A DNA stretch of 64,000 bases from positions 1-64,000 of the forward strand of contig CAWEDK010000032.1 of assembly GCA_963807865.1 (NCBI GenBank), read 5' to 3'. The DNA is from VAZQ01 sp963807865. GTDB lineage: Bacteria > Pseudomonadota > Alphaproteobacteria > Rhizobiales > Xanthobacteraceae. The notes under the pieces were generated by a model. The model was given only the letters and a program-made list of their open reading frames with translations. It was not told the origin of the DNA and ran no database searches. Shown piece by piece: positions 8,463 to 17,631 of the stretch; within the stretch, counting starts at the first letter, position 1; each line of letters opens with the position of its first letter. A program made the translations under genes and the position numbers.

Positions 8463-8818
8463 AGTTCTGGGGGAGAAATTTTGATTTCTTCGTTTTGAGC
8501 ATGGCTCTCTTCTCTAGCGTTGTCGGAACCAGTCGAGGAAGTCGCTCTTGTCGATGTTGGTGAGCGCCAATCAGCCGGCGTCACCCTCGTGGATCGCCGT
8601 CTGCCTAGAATTGGATGTCTTCCTCACTGGCCCAAAGAGAAGGCTGCCAATCGCGCGGATCGGGGGGATATTTCGTTCCCAACTCACGGACTTGCAACCG
8701 GGCCTGTTATTTTCCGGAAGGGGAACTCCTTCTGCGCTGGTTCACCGAGCGTCTTCCTCGCCTGAAGGACGCCGAGCATCACCCACCACGGTCGCCCAAC
8801 ACGGCCGCAACGTCGGCG
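8463..8818. other. Unassigned stretch
   Basis: Possible eroded 3' continuation of the ParB-N/AAA gene: minus-strand fragments ARLQVRELGTKYPPDPRDWQ and NIDKSDFLDWF look coding but are scattered over frames. Confidence 0.3.
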
Positions 8819-10122
8819 CTAACCAATCTTTCGATGCTTGCGGCTTTGTTTGGATTGTTCGAACGGAACGGAAAGCGGCATGGAAGCAAGATCGCGATCT
8901 TGAGGACTATCCTTCGCGACCACGTTCAGATGTCCGGCCACACGATCGATGGTGCGGAGAAATTCTCCGTATCGTCGTTGATCAAGTATTCCCCGAAGAA
9001 ATCCACGACCAGCATTCGGCTGAGTTTCAGCCAGCCCATGGAACTTTAAATCATCTGCCCGAGATCGCGGATCGGCAGGTCAGGAGACGGTCCGGCTTCG
9101 GAAGAGCCAAACACTGAGCTATGGCGGGCTTTAACCTCTTCAAACGCGCTGTAGAGCGTTCGCTCACCGTCAATTCGGCCGGTTGCCCACACGACTTTAG
9201 CCGGATCAGCCCAACCCTGCGTCGGCCACCAGCTTCCCCAGGAGACCGTCGCAGCGATCTCGAGGCACAACGGGACCACCGGTGCAGAACGGCAGCCGGC
9301 GATGAGGGTTACGCCCGGAACTGGGATGATTTCCGGCCAGAGCCAGTCGGAAGGCATCGCCAACGGTTCGGTATCCGGTGCCCTCGGAGCAGATACAACG
9401 TTCCGCTCGGCTTCGGCCACGGCTGGAGCGATCGCTTCGGCTTCTGCGACATCCCCCTCGACTTCTGAGACGACGTCAGTCAGCGAAGTGGCGTCCAATT
9501 CAGGAACAGCTAACAAACTCGTGTCCACGGCTTCGTGAGTTGCCGTTGGCGGTGGTTTCGTCAAAGTGGCCGCCGAAGCGAGCTTTAGCGTCTTATACGC
9601 AGAAGAAACCGACCTTTCGCCTCGATCGATAGCCGCCACGTCTTCCGGGGCAGCTTTCTTCAGTACAAACTTGGCGCGCTCGATGGATCGCTCGCTCACG
9701 TTCAGCGTTTTTGAGGCTCCGCCAATTGACAGACCCTGAGTGTGCTGGTTGGCGCCGAGCGTAAGCTTACTGAGGCGCGCGCCGAACATCGCACGTTGGC
9801 TTTCATCGAGATGGCGGCGATGAACGTTAGCGTTGATGAGGTGTTGGAGCGGATCGTCTCCCCCAAATTCGGTGCAGCGCGGTACTACCCCGGCAATACC
9901 GCACGCAATCACTCGGGCTCGCCCATCGAAAATCTTGCCGTCAAGGGTGACGATGTCCTCCAGCTGCCCGCATCTCTCGATGCTTTCGGCGAGAGCGCGA
10001 AATCTGCTCCTCGCCCATCATGGGGAAGGTCTCGGCGAGAGGATGGGGATCATATGGAGCGGCGGAAGGATCTCTCGAACCACTACCTCCACTGGAAAAG
10101 CATTATCAGGCTGCATGGACAT
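8819..10122 (-). pseudogene. ParB N-domain plus RepA-like AAA ATPase protein, broken
   Basis: Starts at ATG 10120-10122, sharing TAATG with the stop of the excisionase-like gene. Frame-corrected N-terminus: YDPHPLAETFPMMGEEQI, ESIERCGQLEDIVTLDGKIF, DGRARVIACGIAGV, then DPLQHLINANVHRRHL and SERSIERAKFVLKK. This is a ParB/Srx-fold domain followed by a helix-turn-helix. After an Ala/Glu-rich linker, a RecA-like domain begins at PVPGVTLIAGCRSAPVVPL, where the Walker A loop lacks the GKS/T lysine. It continues to a Walker-B-like MLVVDFFGEYL near 8,980. There is a frameshift near 9,985 and an in-frame TAA at 9046-9048. Proteins of this design sit on Hyphomicrobiales integrative elements, but a replication or partition role is inferred. 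Confidence 0.55.
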
Positions 10123-10343
10123 TAATCGGCCGCGCCGTTGGCGCGCGGATCCGACAATGGCTGAGCCGCGGTCGGCAGGCGATTGAGGAAATCTTCAAGA
10201 TCGCGCGCGAGGATCAGCGTGCGGCGGCCGCACTTCCGCGCGACAAGGGCACCGGACTTAATTGCCTCGTAAATGGAGGTCCGTCCCAAGCCAGAAATAC
10301 GGCAACAAGTCGGGATAGTATGCGCCAGCCGTTCAGCTTCCAT
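10122..10343 (-). CDS. Excisionase-like helix-turn-helix protein
   Basis: 73 residues. The core TCCRISGLGRTSIYEAIKSG, then ALVARKCGRRTLILARDLEDF, matches the HTH_17/AlpA-Xis group of small winged-helix proteins: recognition helix, then a short wing and the L-x-x-FL ending. Such proteins bend DNA for excision or regulate integrase genes. Its stop overlaps the start of the ParB-N/AAA gene (TAATG), implying translational coupling. It appears intact while its neighbours are broken. Confidence 0.7.
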   Translation of the reverse strand: MEAERLAHTIPTCCRISGLGRTSIYEAIKSGALVARKCGRRTLILARDLEDFLNRLPTAAQPLSDPRANGAAD

Positions 10344-10833
10344 CGAAGGCGACCCTCATCTTTCCCTTCATTTAGACGGCTCGCCGTGGTCCTCCTAGCT
10401 GGAACGGATCCCCTTCTTTGGCCGGATGGGTTTCACCCATCATCTAAGTGGCGCAAATCATTCGAAACTTGGCTTTACTCCAATCCGATTGCATTGGCGG
10501 TATGCGGGACCTTCATGTCGCCGCACGGGTTACGCGCATAGATCGATGCGCGGCCGACCGCCCACCTTGGCCATACCGTCTGCTGCGATGCCGCGGCAAC
10601 GACTGGACGTGGCGAAGAGGCTTCGACCGAGTTGGGTCAGGATGCTGAGGTCGGCATGGTAATCGTTTGGACCGACCGACCGGACTGATGGTGATTAAAA
10701 GCCCGGTCCGCATGCATCAGACGCAACGCAATCCGAACCAGGGAAACCCAATCGGGTCAGGCGGACCACGCGTTCCTAGGAGGGCAAGAGGGCGACGAAC
10801 CTTTAACGACTTCTGCCTGCTGCCGATCGCAAG
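10344..10833. other. Intergenic, no gene recognised
   Basis: No frame here shows a recognisable domain on either strand. It may contain the lost first half of the IS3 fossil that follows. Confidence 0.4.
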
Positions 10834-11267
10834 ATGATCCGCCTTCGTTCCCGCCAGCCGGCTGATGTCGAGCTGCGCACCCTTTCGCGATCTCGCCAAT
10901 CAGCGGCGTCGGTTCCGCTATCGGCGGCTGTCATCCTGCTGGGGAAGAGCGAGCCGTCAGGCGTCAACCGCGTGCATCGGCTCTACCGAGAGGAAGGGAT
11001 GACGTTCCGCAACGCACGGCCCGGCGCGGGCTATCGGACCCCGCAGGCCTAACCTGGTCGAGTTGTCAACGCTGGCTAAGTCGCTCGACTTCGACCACGA
11101 TCAGTTCCCTCAAGGGCGGCGTTTCCGAACCCTTGACATCGTGGACAATGTGACGCGCGAATGTGTGCGGCAATTCCCGATACGCCGATTGCCGGCAAAC
11201 GGGTGGCTCATAAGCTGACAACGGTCATCGAGTTGCGGAGAAACCTAGCATGATCGTCTCCGACAAC
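10834..11267 (+). pseudogene. IS3-family orfB fossil, 5' part
   Basis: VHRLYREEGMTFR near 10,970-11,010 matches the HTH_21 end of IS3 OrfB. DFDHDQF, RRFRTLDIVDNVTRECV (11,115-11,165) and MIVSDN (11,250-11,267) match the rve domain up to the second catalytic Asp. Several shifts and stops are present. The gene is interrupted exactly after the SDN codons and resumes at 12,911, so this is an older IS split by a newer one. Confidence 0.6.
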
Positions 11268-12910
11268 GTCCTACGTCAGGAAGTGTGGCAGTCGGAGCGG
11301 CAACAGATCTCCCTCCGCTGAACGTGGTCAGCGGATCCACGTCAACGTCGTCCAAGCGGCTTCCGCCGTCAAGGAAGAAGCTCTCGGCCATAGCGAACAC
11401 AGGGTCCTTGACGCGGTACATCGGCCCTCACCGTCCTCAACACGAGATGCAGTTCCAAGCGGAAGACCCGAGCATTGTCTACAGGGTCGCGGATGCGCCC
11501 TCACGGCACTTGCTGAGAGAGGTTCTCCCGCTTGGCATCGGCCCCTCGAAGAAGGGCCGATAATCGGAACCGGTCTTGATGACGGCATGCACGGTGCGCG
11601 CCATCTTGGCGGTAATGGCAGTCAGCGCCTTGCGCTTGAGATCGGCGTTGTCGCGATCCCTGGCAATGTAGCGCTCGTACTTGGCTCGGAAGCTGTTGTC
11701 GCGCTGGCGGATGGCGACCTGGGCGGCCATCCAGAAGGCGCGTCTCAGCCGGGCGTTGCCGAACTTGGAGAGCTTGGTCTGGCCGCGGAACTGGCCGGAC
11801 TGATGGGTGGCGAGATCGAGGCCGCAGAACTTCAGGAACTGGCGATGGTGGCCGAAGCGGCGCAGGTCGCCGGCTTCGGCAAGAATGGTCATCGCGTTGA
11901 TCGGCCGATGCCTGGGATCTGGCGCAGGCGATTGTAGTCGGCGTTCTCGCTGAGGAGGGCGTGCGGCCTGGGCCTCGATGACGTCGCGTTGTCGGATCAG
12001 GCTGCGTCCCTCGGCGACGACCAGGCGGAACATCGCGATGGCCGGGCTGTCGAGCGCGCACCGGCAGGCCGATGGAAGAGCGCGCGGTCTCGTAGATATC
12101 GCCCAAAAGCCGGGCTTTCGACGACCTTCTTGCCGACGACATCCCAGGCGGCCTCGACGAACGCCTCCTTCGCGAAGGCGGTGATGCTGGCCGGCGTCGG
12201 GAACTGCTCGAGGAAAGCGAGGAACCAATCGCTGCGCGAGTTGCCGGCGAAGCGCTCGATCTCGGGAAAGTAGAGCGGCAGGTAATGGGTCAGCAGGCGA
12301 TGCCAGAGCTCGGTCTTGGCCTTCGAGACGACCTCGTGGGTCTTCGACAGCTCCTGGATGTCGTTGAATGCCGGCAGCGAGCGGATCGCAGTAGGTCTGC
12401 GTCGCGCCGATCCTGAGCATGTGCAGGATGACCTGCGCGTCCTTGGGATCGTTCTTGTCCCAGCCGTTGTGCAGCGCCTCGCGCGTGCGGGCGAGCGCGA
12501 CCGAGGACACGAGCCGCAGCTCGAAGCCTGCCTCCAGCAGGCGGAAGGCGAGCGGCCGATGATAGTTGCCCGGTCGCCTCGAAGCCGGCAATCACCGGCT
12601 GTCCCAGGCTGACCAGCAGATCGACGAAGCGGTCGTGCTCCACTTTGGTGTTCAGCACGATCAGCCGCTGGCGGCGGACAGTGCCGGGCACCTCGATCAG
12701 AACGTCGTTGCGAGCTTTGAGACATCGATGGCTACCAGAACGGCGTCGGCTGGCGTAGGCTCTTGGTCTGGTCATGGTCGGGTCTTCTCCAAAGTGCTGA
12801 TTCGACAACTTCACTTTAGAGATCTGCGGCCCGGCCCTGACCGCCTGCCTGCGCTTTGATGCGCCGCAGGCGGTCAGGGCCTCCGTCCGAGCCAGTTCCT
12901 GATGTGCTAC
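11268..12910. mobile_element. IS110-family element inserted in the IS3 fossil
   Basis: Boundaries are inferred from the host gene. The IS3 orfB text stops after GACAAC (11,262-11,267) and resumes with GGCACCGAGTTCACC at 12,911, which together spell the expected S-D-N-G-T-E-F-T. The inserted 1,643 bases hold one transposase gene on the minus strand. As expected for IS110 elements there are no clear terminal inverted repeats or target duplication. The non-coding flanks (11,268-11,478 and 12,776-12,910) would include the bridge-RNA region known in this family; I did not fold it. Confidence 0.6.
11479..12775 (-). CDS. IS110-family transposase (DEDD + Transposase_20), frameshifted
   Basis: Frame-corrected protein of about 430 residues starting MTRPRAYAS at 12775. 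The N-terminal RuvC-like DEDD domain shows LVAIDVSKARNDVLIE (first Asp), GFEATGNYHRPLAFRL (Glu), then NDPKDAQVI (the Asp pair). The C-terminal Transposase_20 domain shows IPGIGPINAMTILAEAGDLRRF and GQTKLSKFGNARLRRAFWMA, with the serine of that domain implied. Breaks occur near 12,740, 12,560, 12,370, 12,080 and 11,930. Every conserved block is present, so the breaks may be sequence errors. The protein would catalyse cut-and-paste transposition guided by the element's own non-coding RNA. Confidence 0.75.
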
Positions 12911-13010
12911 GGCACCGAGTTCACCTCAAACGCCATTCCTGGCTGGTCGAAGGAGCCATGGCGAGGATTGGCACTGCATTAATCAGGCCTAACGTCTGCC
13001 GGTACCGCGC
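12911..13010 (+). pseudogene. IS3-family orfB fossil, 3' part
   Basis: Reads GTEFTSNAIPGWSKE and then, after a shift, a degenerate W-H segment where functional copies have D-W-H-Y-I-A-P-G-K. It continues the fossil at 10,834-11,267 across the IS110 insertion. Coding character is lost after about 13,010. Confidence 0.55.
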
Positions 13011-13265
13011 CCACGGGCATAAAATGTTGAGGCTCTAACCGCCGCTCAATGAAAGTTCAGTGGAGGTCAGCACAATTGGGAGGTCAGCGCCCCTCGGTGG
13101 GAGCGGGCCTTCCCGTCGCCGCCTCTCCGAACAAGAAAAACGCGAAGCTCGACTGTTTCTGGCCGATTGGGATGGTCGACCCTGCAGCGCCAACCGTGTA
13201 CACGAGCGCGGCTCTACGCATCGACGCTAATGTGCGCCTTCATGCCGATTTGCGGCTAATGAATG
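13011..13265. other. Intergenic, no gene seen
   Basis: No recognisable frame or structure between the IS3 fossil and the hypothetical gene at 13,266. Confidence 0.4.
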
Positions 13266-14021
13266 CTATTTCTTTTTCTTGGTTTTTCCCATCTGACTTT
13301 CTGGCTCACGAATAAACGTTGCCATCATACCTCGCTTATTTTTGCCGAGATATTCGCCTGTCCATTTTTTGTCGATCAATTCCTCAATTGTTTTCTTAAG
13401 CGGCTGGTGTTCGGGTGAAATCTGCATCTCGTCGCTAATTTGAAGCATGAACTTCAAAAATATTGATCGATGCGGCTGGCCACCGACAATTGACACTGCG
13501 GATTTGTTGCGAGTTTCGCCGAGCATCGCCTCAAAGGAGTCTCCGCGACCAATGAAAATCCAGTGAGTGTTCGCGGCAGCACTGGAACTGAACTTGTGCT
13601 CTAGCGAAATGTCGCATTTGTAAAAGCGGATCATGATGTCATCGACATTCCAAATGTGGAATTTTAGTCGTTTCAGTGCTCCGCCCTCTTTGAGCCGCGC
13701 GAATGTTTGCAATTTTCCAGACGCGCAGTCTTTGGCCATTCTCTCGGCCACTTCCCGCCGAATTCTTTGGAGGGCTTCTCGCAATTCAGCACAAGCGCTA
13801 TCGTATGCCGCTTCGGCCTGCTCGTACTGTTCATATTCAGCGTCACTACAATCGTCCAGCACATCATCATCGGGCTCTTGCAGTTCCGCTTCCGAACGAT
13901 CCCACTCGCTAGGGTACATCGCGCGGCCAGTTTCGTCGAAGGCCCGAGCTAAAAAAGATATGATCCGCGCTATCGCGTGGCCACAAAGCGGGCCTTTTCC
14001 AAAATTCGTGACAGAAAGCAA
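13266..14021 (-). CDS. Hypothetical island protein, intact
   Basis: 251 residues with no frame break, unusual in this island. The middle is strongly acidic (EPDDDVLDDCSDAEYEQYEQ at about residues 49-68), followed by a likely coiled coil (AELREALQRIRREVAERMAK). A more globular C-terminal half has FHIWNVDDIMIRFYKCDIS and NTHWIFIGRGDSFEAMLGE, and the protein ends in a lysine-rich KTKKKK. There is no signal peptide or membrane segment. I do not recognise the family. Lower GC than the chromosome suggests acquired DNA. Confidence 0.55.
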   Translation of the reverse strand: MLSVTNFGKGPLCGHAIARIISFLARAFDETGRAMYPSEWDRSEAELQEPDDDVLDDCSDAEYEQYEQAEAAYDSACAELREALQRIRREVAERMAKDCASGKLQTFARLKEGGALKRLKFHIWNVDDIMIRFYKCDISLEHKFSSSAAANTHWIFIGRGDSFEAMLGETRNKSAVSIVGGQPHRSIFLKFMLQISDEMQISPEHQPLKKTIEELIDKKWTGEYLGKNKRGMMATFIREPESQMGKTKKKK

Positions 14022-14074
14022 CCTTCTGCCTACTTCGAAAACGCGGCTTTGCGTTCATCGCTCTCGTCTCGTAA

Positions 14075-14600
14075 TTAGTAGGTGATCAGCGCGCCTGGAG
14101 TTTTGCAACAACTGTATTTTCGGACCCGCAAAACTTCGGCCAACGCTCCATAAGCCTCAGCAACCTCTCTTGGTAAGTCCGTCCGCTCTGAAAACAAACC
14201 CCTAAATGTCGAGCAGCCGGGCGTTGTAAGGTCAGCACGGCCTATGCGCCGCAACACCGTCAGCACTGACATCTATAACGGCTTCTGTGGTCTTTCACCG
14301 GCAAACACGTATTGTTTAAACTTTCTGCGCGAAGGTTCTGAAGCATTTGACCGCCGTAATCGAAGGGGACACGATGCTTGCCGGAACTAGCCACAACCCT
14401 TTCTCAAGATCAATTACGTCCCAGCGCGCGCCAAGTGCCTCGCCCATCCGGCAGCGGTCAGAATAGTGAAGTTCAGCGCTCGAACCGGCGTACCCTCGCG
14501 GGTTTTAGGCGAACTCGTCGTACGGCAACACCGGATGGCGGATGACTTTCTGCAATTTTCCACGGTGCCGGCAGATTGCGTCCCCATCGCGTCCCCGGTT
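14075..14600 (-). pseudogene. P4-type tyrosine recombinase (integrase) fossil
   Basis: On the minus strand, directly downstream of tRNA-Phe, scattered frames give VIRHPVLPYDEFA, LNFTILTAA, GEALGARWDVIDLEKGLW and, at 14,180-14,270, VLRRIGRADLTTPGCSTFRG then SERTDLPREVAEA. These are consecutive blocks of the P4/Bradyrhizobium-type integrase catalytic domain (TGEALGARWxEID, then GLRSTFRDWxxExT). The Arg-x-x-Arg end and the Tyr nucleophile segment are not found. Decay is real: large internal losses plus stops. Its position beside the tRNA 3' end is the classic attachment layout. Confidence 0.6.
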
Positions 14601-14658
14601 CGGCAAAAAATCAGAGACGACCTTGGTGCCCCCTTAAGACTTTGAAAGAAGATTATTT

Positions 14659-14734
14659 TGGTGCCCAGGGGCGGAATCGAACCACCGACACCGTGATTTT
14701 CAGTCACGTGCTCTACCAACTGAGCTACCTGGGC
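14659..14734 (-). tRNA. tRNA-Phe (GAA)
   Basis: 76 bases including an encoded CCA. Acceptor stem GCCCAGG/CCTGGGC, D arm GCTCAGTTGGTAGAGC, anticodon loop CTGAAAATC with anticodon GAA, and T arm GGTGGTTCGATTCCGCC are all present on the minus strand. The 3' end points toward the decayed island, consistent with use as an integration site. Confidence 0.95.
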
Positions 14735-14980
14735 CCCCTGCCCGCCGGTCGCCCGGCAGCGGGAAAGCGGCGGTTATAGAGGCTCGATTCCGCACTGTCC
14801 AGACAGCCTCCGGGCCGGCGCCCGAGGCCCCGAACGCCCGGCGGAATGGCGCAATTCGGACCCGCGGTCGAGCCTTGAAGGGCGCGCAATCCCGGCGGGC
14901 GGAAACCTGAATGGGAAGGCACCGGTCCGCGCCACTTGCGTCCGCGACGGCTATCCGGAGAGGCAGCGTGCCGCAGTGAA
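14735..14980. other. Intergenic between tRNA-Phe and yacG
   Basis: GC-rich spacer with no gene. It should hold the tRNA promoter, but I cannot pick specific boxes. Confidence 0.4.
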
Positions 14981-15181
14981 TCAGTCGGGCGCAGGGGTCC
15001 GCGGCGGCGCGCCATCCTCTTCCTCCTCGTCCGCGGCAGGCACCGCATAGGCGCCGCTGAACCAGCGATGGAGATCGACATTGGCGCAGCGCTTGCTGCA
15101 GAACGGCAGAAATCCCTGCATGGCGGCCTTGCCGCAGATCGGGCAGCGTTTCGCCGCAGCGGTATTGGTATGATCGTTCAT
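14981..15181 (-). CDS. yacG: DNA gyrase inhibitor YacG
   Basis: 66 residues starting MNDHTNTAAAKRCPICG. The zinc finger C-P-I-C ... FCSKRCANVDLHRWFSGAY is the full YacG signature with four cysteines. YacG binds GyrB and blocks DNA binding by gyrase. The start at 15181 overlaps the stop of the upstream gene as ATGA, so translation is coupled; an in-frame upstream ATG exists but would lie inside that gene. The acidic tail (DEEEEDGAPP) is common in Bradyrhizobiaceae. Confidence 0.9.
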   Translation of the reverse strand: MNDHTNTAAAKRCPICGKAAMQGFLPFCSKRCANVDLHRWFSGAYAVPAADEEEEDGAPPRTPAPD

Positions 15182-15747
15182 GGGCTGGTCTTGCGATAAA
15201 CCAGCAGCGTCTTGAAATCGTCGAGCCGTTCGACCGGCCACTCTTTCTCCCAGGCGGCGATGATTGGCTGTGTTTTGGCAAAGTCTCGCGAGCCTTTGTA
15301 GAAGAGAATATAGCCACCAGCCCTGGTCTTGGAAGTGAACACGTCGAGCAATTCCCGGTCGTCAAGGCCGCCATATTCGGGGCTCTTGGTTTTGGCCGAA
15401 AAGAATTCGCACAGGTGAAACAGGTTGACGACGTCGAAGTCGGGAAGGAGCCGCGGGTTGGTCAAATAGACGTCGCCGAAATACGCCAGGTAGGACTTCG
15501 CGACGGCCGCGTTGTCGATCACCAGCGAGACGTAATCGTCGTATTCGCCCTTCGAGGCCGTGATCGCGAAAACGACGTTGCCCGCGCCCCGTTCCGCCTG
15601 CCGCCGACCGATCACGTGATGGGTGCCGGTGCCGAAATGGTAGATCAGCTTGTTGCTGATGCCTTCGGCTTCGACCCACTCGTTAAAGTGCACGTCGCAG
15701 GGACAGACGTCAGGATGCAGGCCCCACTTCTCCCACCAGTTCAACAT
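15178..15747 (-). CDS. Methyltransferase-like hypothetical protein
   Basis: 189 residues, intact, starting MLNWWEKWGLHPDVCPC. A weak Rossmann-like pattern can be followed: YHFGTGTHHVIG, then FAITASKGEYDDYVSLV, then VYLTNPRLLPDFDVVNLFHLCE and ILFYKGSRDFA, which together resemble class I SAM-dependent methyltransferase strands. The motif I glycines are atypical (GTGTHH), so activity is uncertain. It overlaps yacG by ATGA. Confidence 0.55.
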   Translation of the reverse strand: MLNWWEKWGLHPDVCPCDVHFNEWVEAEGISNKLIYHFGTGTHHVIGRRQAERGAGNVVFAITASKGEYDDYVSLVIDNAAVAKSYLAYFGDVYLTNPRLLPDFDVVNLFHLCEFFSAKTKSPEYGGLDDRELLDVFTSKTRAGGYILFYKGSRDFAKTQPIIAAWEKEWPVERLDDFKTLLVYRKTSP

Positions 15748-15766
15748 CGTGGCTCTCCCGGGTTAA

Positions 15767-17515
15767 TTACGCTGGCGCCACGACCAAAGCGCTCTGGCGC
15801 ACCGGCCGGCCAGCGACCGGCAAGCCTTTCATTTCCAGAATTTGATGGTTTGTCTCGGCGCCCGGGATCGCCCGGCCTGTCGAGATGACGATGGTGTCCG
15901 GCAGCCTCTCAGCCAATAAACCGTAGAGTTCGCGCGCCTCCGATTCCTGGAGCGTCGACACGGCCTCGTCGAGCAGCAGGATGGTCGGGCGATAGATCAG
16001 AGCGCGGACAAATCCGGCGCGTTGCTGCTCGCCCCCCGAAAGCACCGCGTTCCACTCGGCTTCCTCGTCGAGCCGCTCGGTCAAGTGCCCGAGCCCTGCC
16101 GCCGTCATCGCATCGCGCAAGGTGGCGTCGTCGACCTCCTCGACAAGCATGGGATAGGCCAGCGCTTGCCGCAACGAACCAAGAGGAAAATACGGTCGCT
16201 GCGGCAGCGCAAGAACGCGCGTGCCGCGGGGAAACCGCACCTGGCCTTCGCCGAGTGGCCAGGTGCCGGCAAGTCCGCGGAACAGGCTCGACTTGCCCGC
16301 GCCCGACGTTCCGCTGACCAGCAACCGGTCGCCGGCGGCCAGCCTGAGCGCCGGGACCGAGGCAATCGGCTCGCCGTCAGGCAGGCGCACGACAAGGTCC
16401 CGGATCGACAGTTCATCGCCCGGAGCATGCGCAATGTCGATTGACGCACCGGCCAGGCCGGGGCGATCGACCTCGCCCATCGCGGCCTCGAACTGCGCCA
16501 CGCGATTCATGACCGCTCGCCATTCGGCGATCTTGGCATAGGACGTGATGCAAAAGGCGAAGGCGCTTTCCACCTTCTGGAACGCCAGCGACGCCTGCAT
16601 CAGGACGCCGAGCGAAATGGCGCTCACCAGATAGGCCGGCGTGACGATGAGGGCCGGAAATACGGTGGAGACGTGGTAGTAGCCGAAGATGAAGCCGTTG
16701 AGACCGTTCTGCCGGTTCACCAGCGCGACCCAGTTCCGCACCAGTGATGTAAACCGCCGCCGCAGTTCCGACCGTTCGACAGGCTCCCCGCCCATCAACG
16801 CGACCGCATCAGCGTGATCGGTGACCCGCGCGAGCGCGAAACGGAAATCCGACTCGTAGCGCTGCTGGCGGAACTGCAGCGGTATCAACGGCCAACCGAT
16901 GAAATGGGCGACCACCGTCCCGAGCGCCGCATAGCCGATCGCGAGCACGACCAGGTAGCCGGGAAACGCCAGGTCGACCCCGAACAGTGGCAGCGGCGCC
17001 ACCAACGATATGCCCCACAGGATGTAGGCGAAGGAGAGCAGCGAGACGATGCTCTGAAGAAACCCGGTGCCGAGTTCGTGGGTGCGCTGAATGAACAACA
17101 GGACGTCGTTACCGATCCGCAGGTGGATGTTGTCGACGCTCTGGTCGACGAACCGGATACGGTAGTGGCGGCCTTCCGCCATCCACAGTGCGACATATCG
17201 CTGCGTCATCCACTCGCGCCAGCGGATGATGAGCGTCTGGCCGAACCAATACTGTCCCATGCCGGACAGGATCGCGCCGATCGTGATGACGACGAAAACC
17301 AGCAACGCACTTCTTACCCCCGCGCCGTTGCGAACTTCGATCGCATTGAAAAACGACCCGTTCCATTCGTTCATCTTGACGGCGACATACACCACGAACA
17401 ATTCGGAGCCGATCACGCCGGCGAGGAGCCCGCATGCGCGCCAGCGGTCCTCCGACCGGAAATAAGGCAGCGCGAGCCGGAGAAATGTATGAAGCGCAAT
17501 CAGGGCGTTCTTCAT
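15767..17515 (-). CDS. BclA/SbmA-like ABC transporter (permease-ATPase fusion, YddA family)
   Basis: 582 residues, intact. Residues 1-330 form the SbmA/BacA-type membrane domain with about six helices. Hallmarks include GQYWFGQTLIIRWREWMT near 87 and NRQNGLNGFIFGYYHVST near 267. The ATPase domain follows: Walker A GTSGAGKS at 402-409, signature LSGGEQQRA near 493-501, and Walker B ILLLDEA near 512. Relatives import or export peptides and vitamin B12-like compounds; BclA of Bradyrhizobium gives resistance to host NCR peptides. Here the role is inferred from family only. It is divergent from the pirin gene, with about 115 bases between. Confidence 0.8.
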   Translation of the reverse strand: MKNALIALHTFLRLALPYFRSEDRWRACGLLAGVIGSELFVVYVAVKMNEWNGSFFNAIEVRNGAGVRSALLVFVVITIGAILSGMGQYWFGQTLIIRWREWMTQRYVALWMAEGRHYRIRFVDQSVDNIHLRIGNDVLLFIQRTHELGTGFLQSIVSLLSFAYILWGISLVAPLPLFGVDLAFPGYLVVLAIGYAALGTVVAHFIGWPLIPLQFRQQRYESDFRFALARVTDHADAVALMGGEPVERSELRRRFTSLVRNWVALVNRQNGLNGFIFGYYHVSTVFPALIVTPAYLVSAISLGVLMQASLAFQKVESAFAFCITSYAKIAEWRAVMNRVAQFEAAMGEVDRPGLAGASIDIAHAPGDELSIRDLVVRLPDGEPIASVPALRLAAGDRLLVSGTSGAGKSSLFRGLAGTWPLGEGQVRFPRGTRVLALPQRPYFPLGSLRQALAYPMLVEEVDDATLRDAMTAAGLGHLTERLDEEAEWNAVLSGGEQQRAGFVRALIYRPTILLLDEAVSTLQESEARELYGLLAERLPDTIVISTGRAIPGAETNHQILEMKGLPVAGRPVRQSALVVAPA

Positions 17516-17631
17516 GGGCCTTCACTCGACAAAGTCATCATCATGAGGACATGGTTATAAGGGATGAACGGTCACATGGGCCTACCGGCCAACCGCCTGA
17601 CGTCATAAGAGTATCCGTTAAGGAGTACCGC

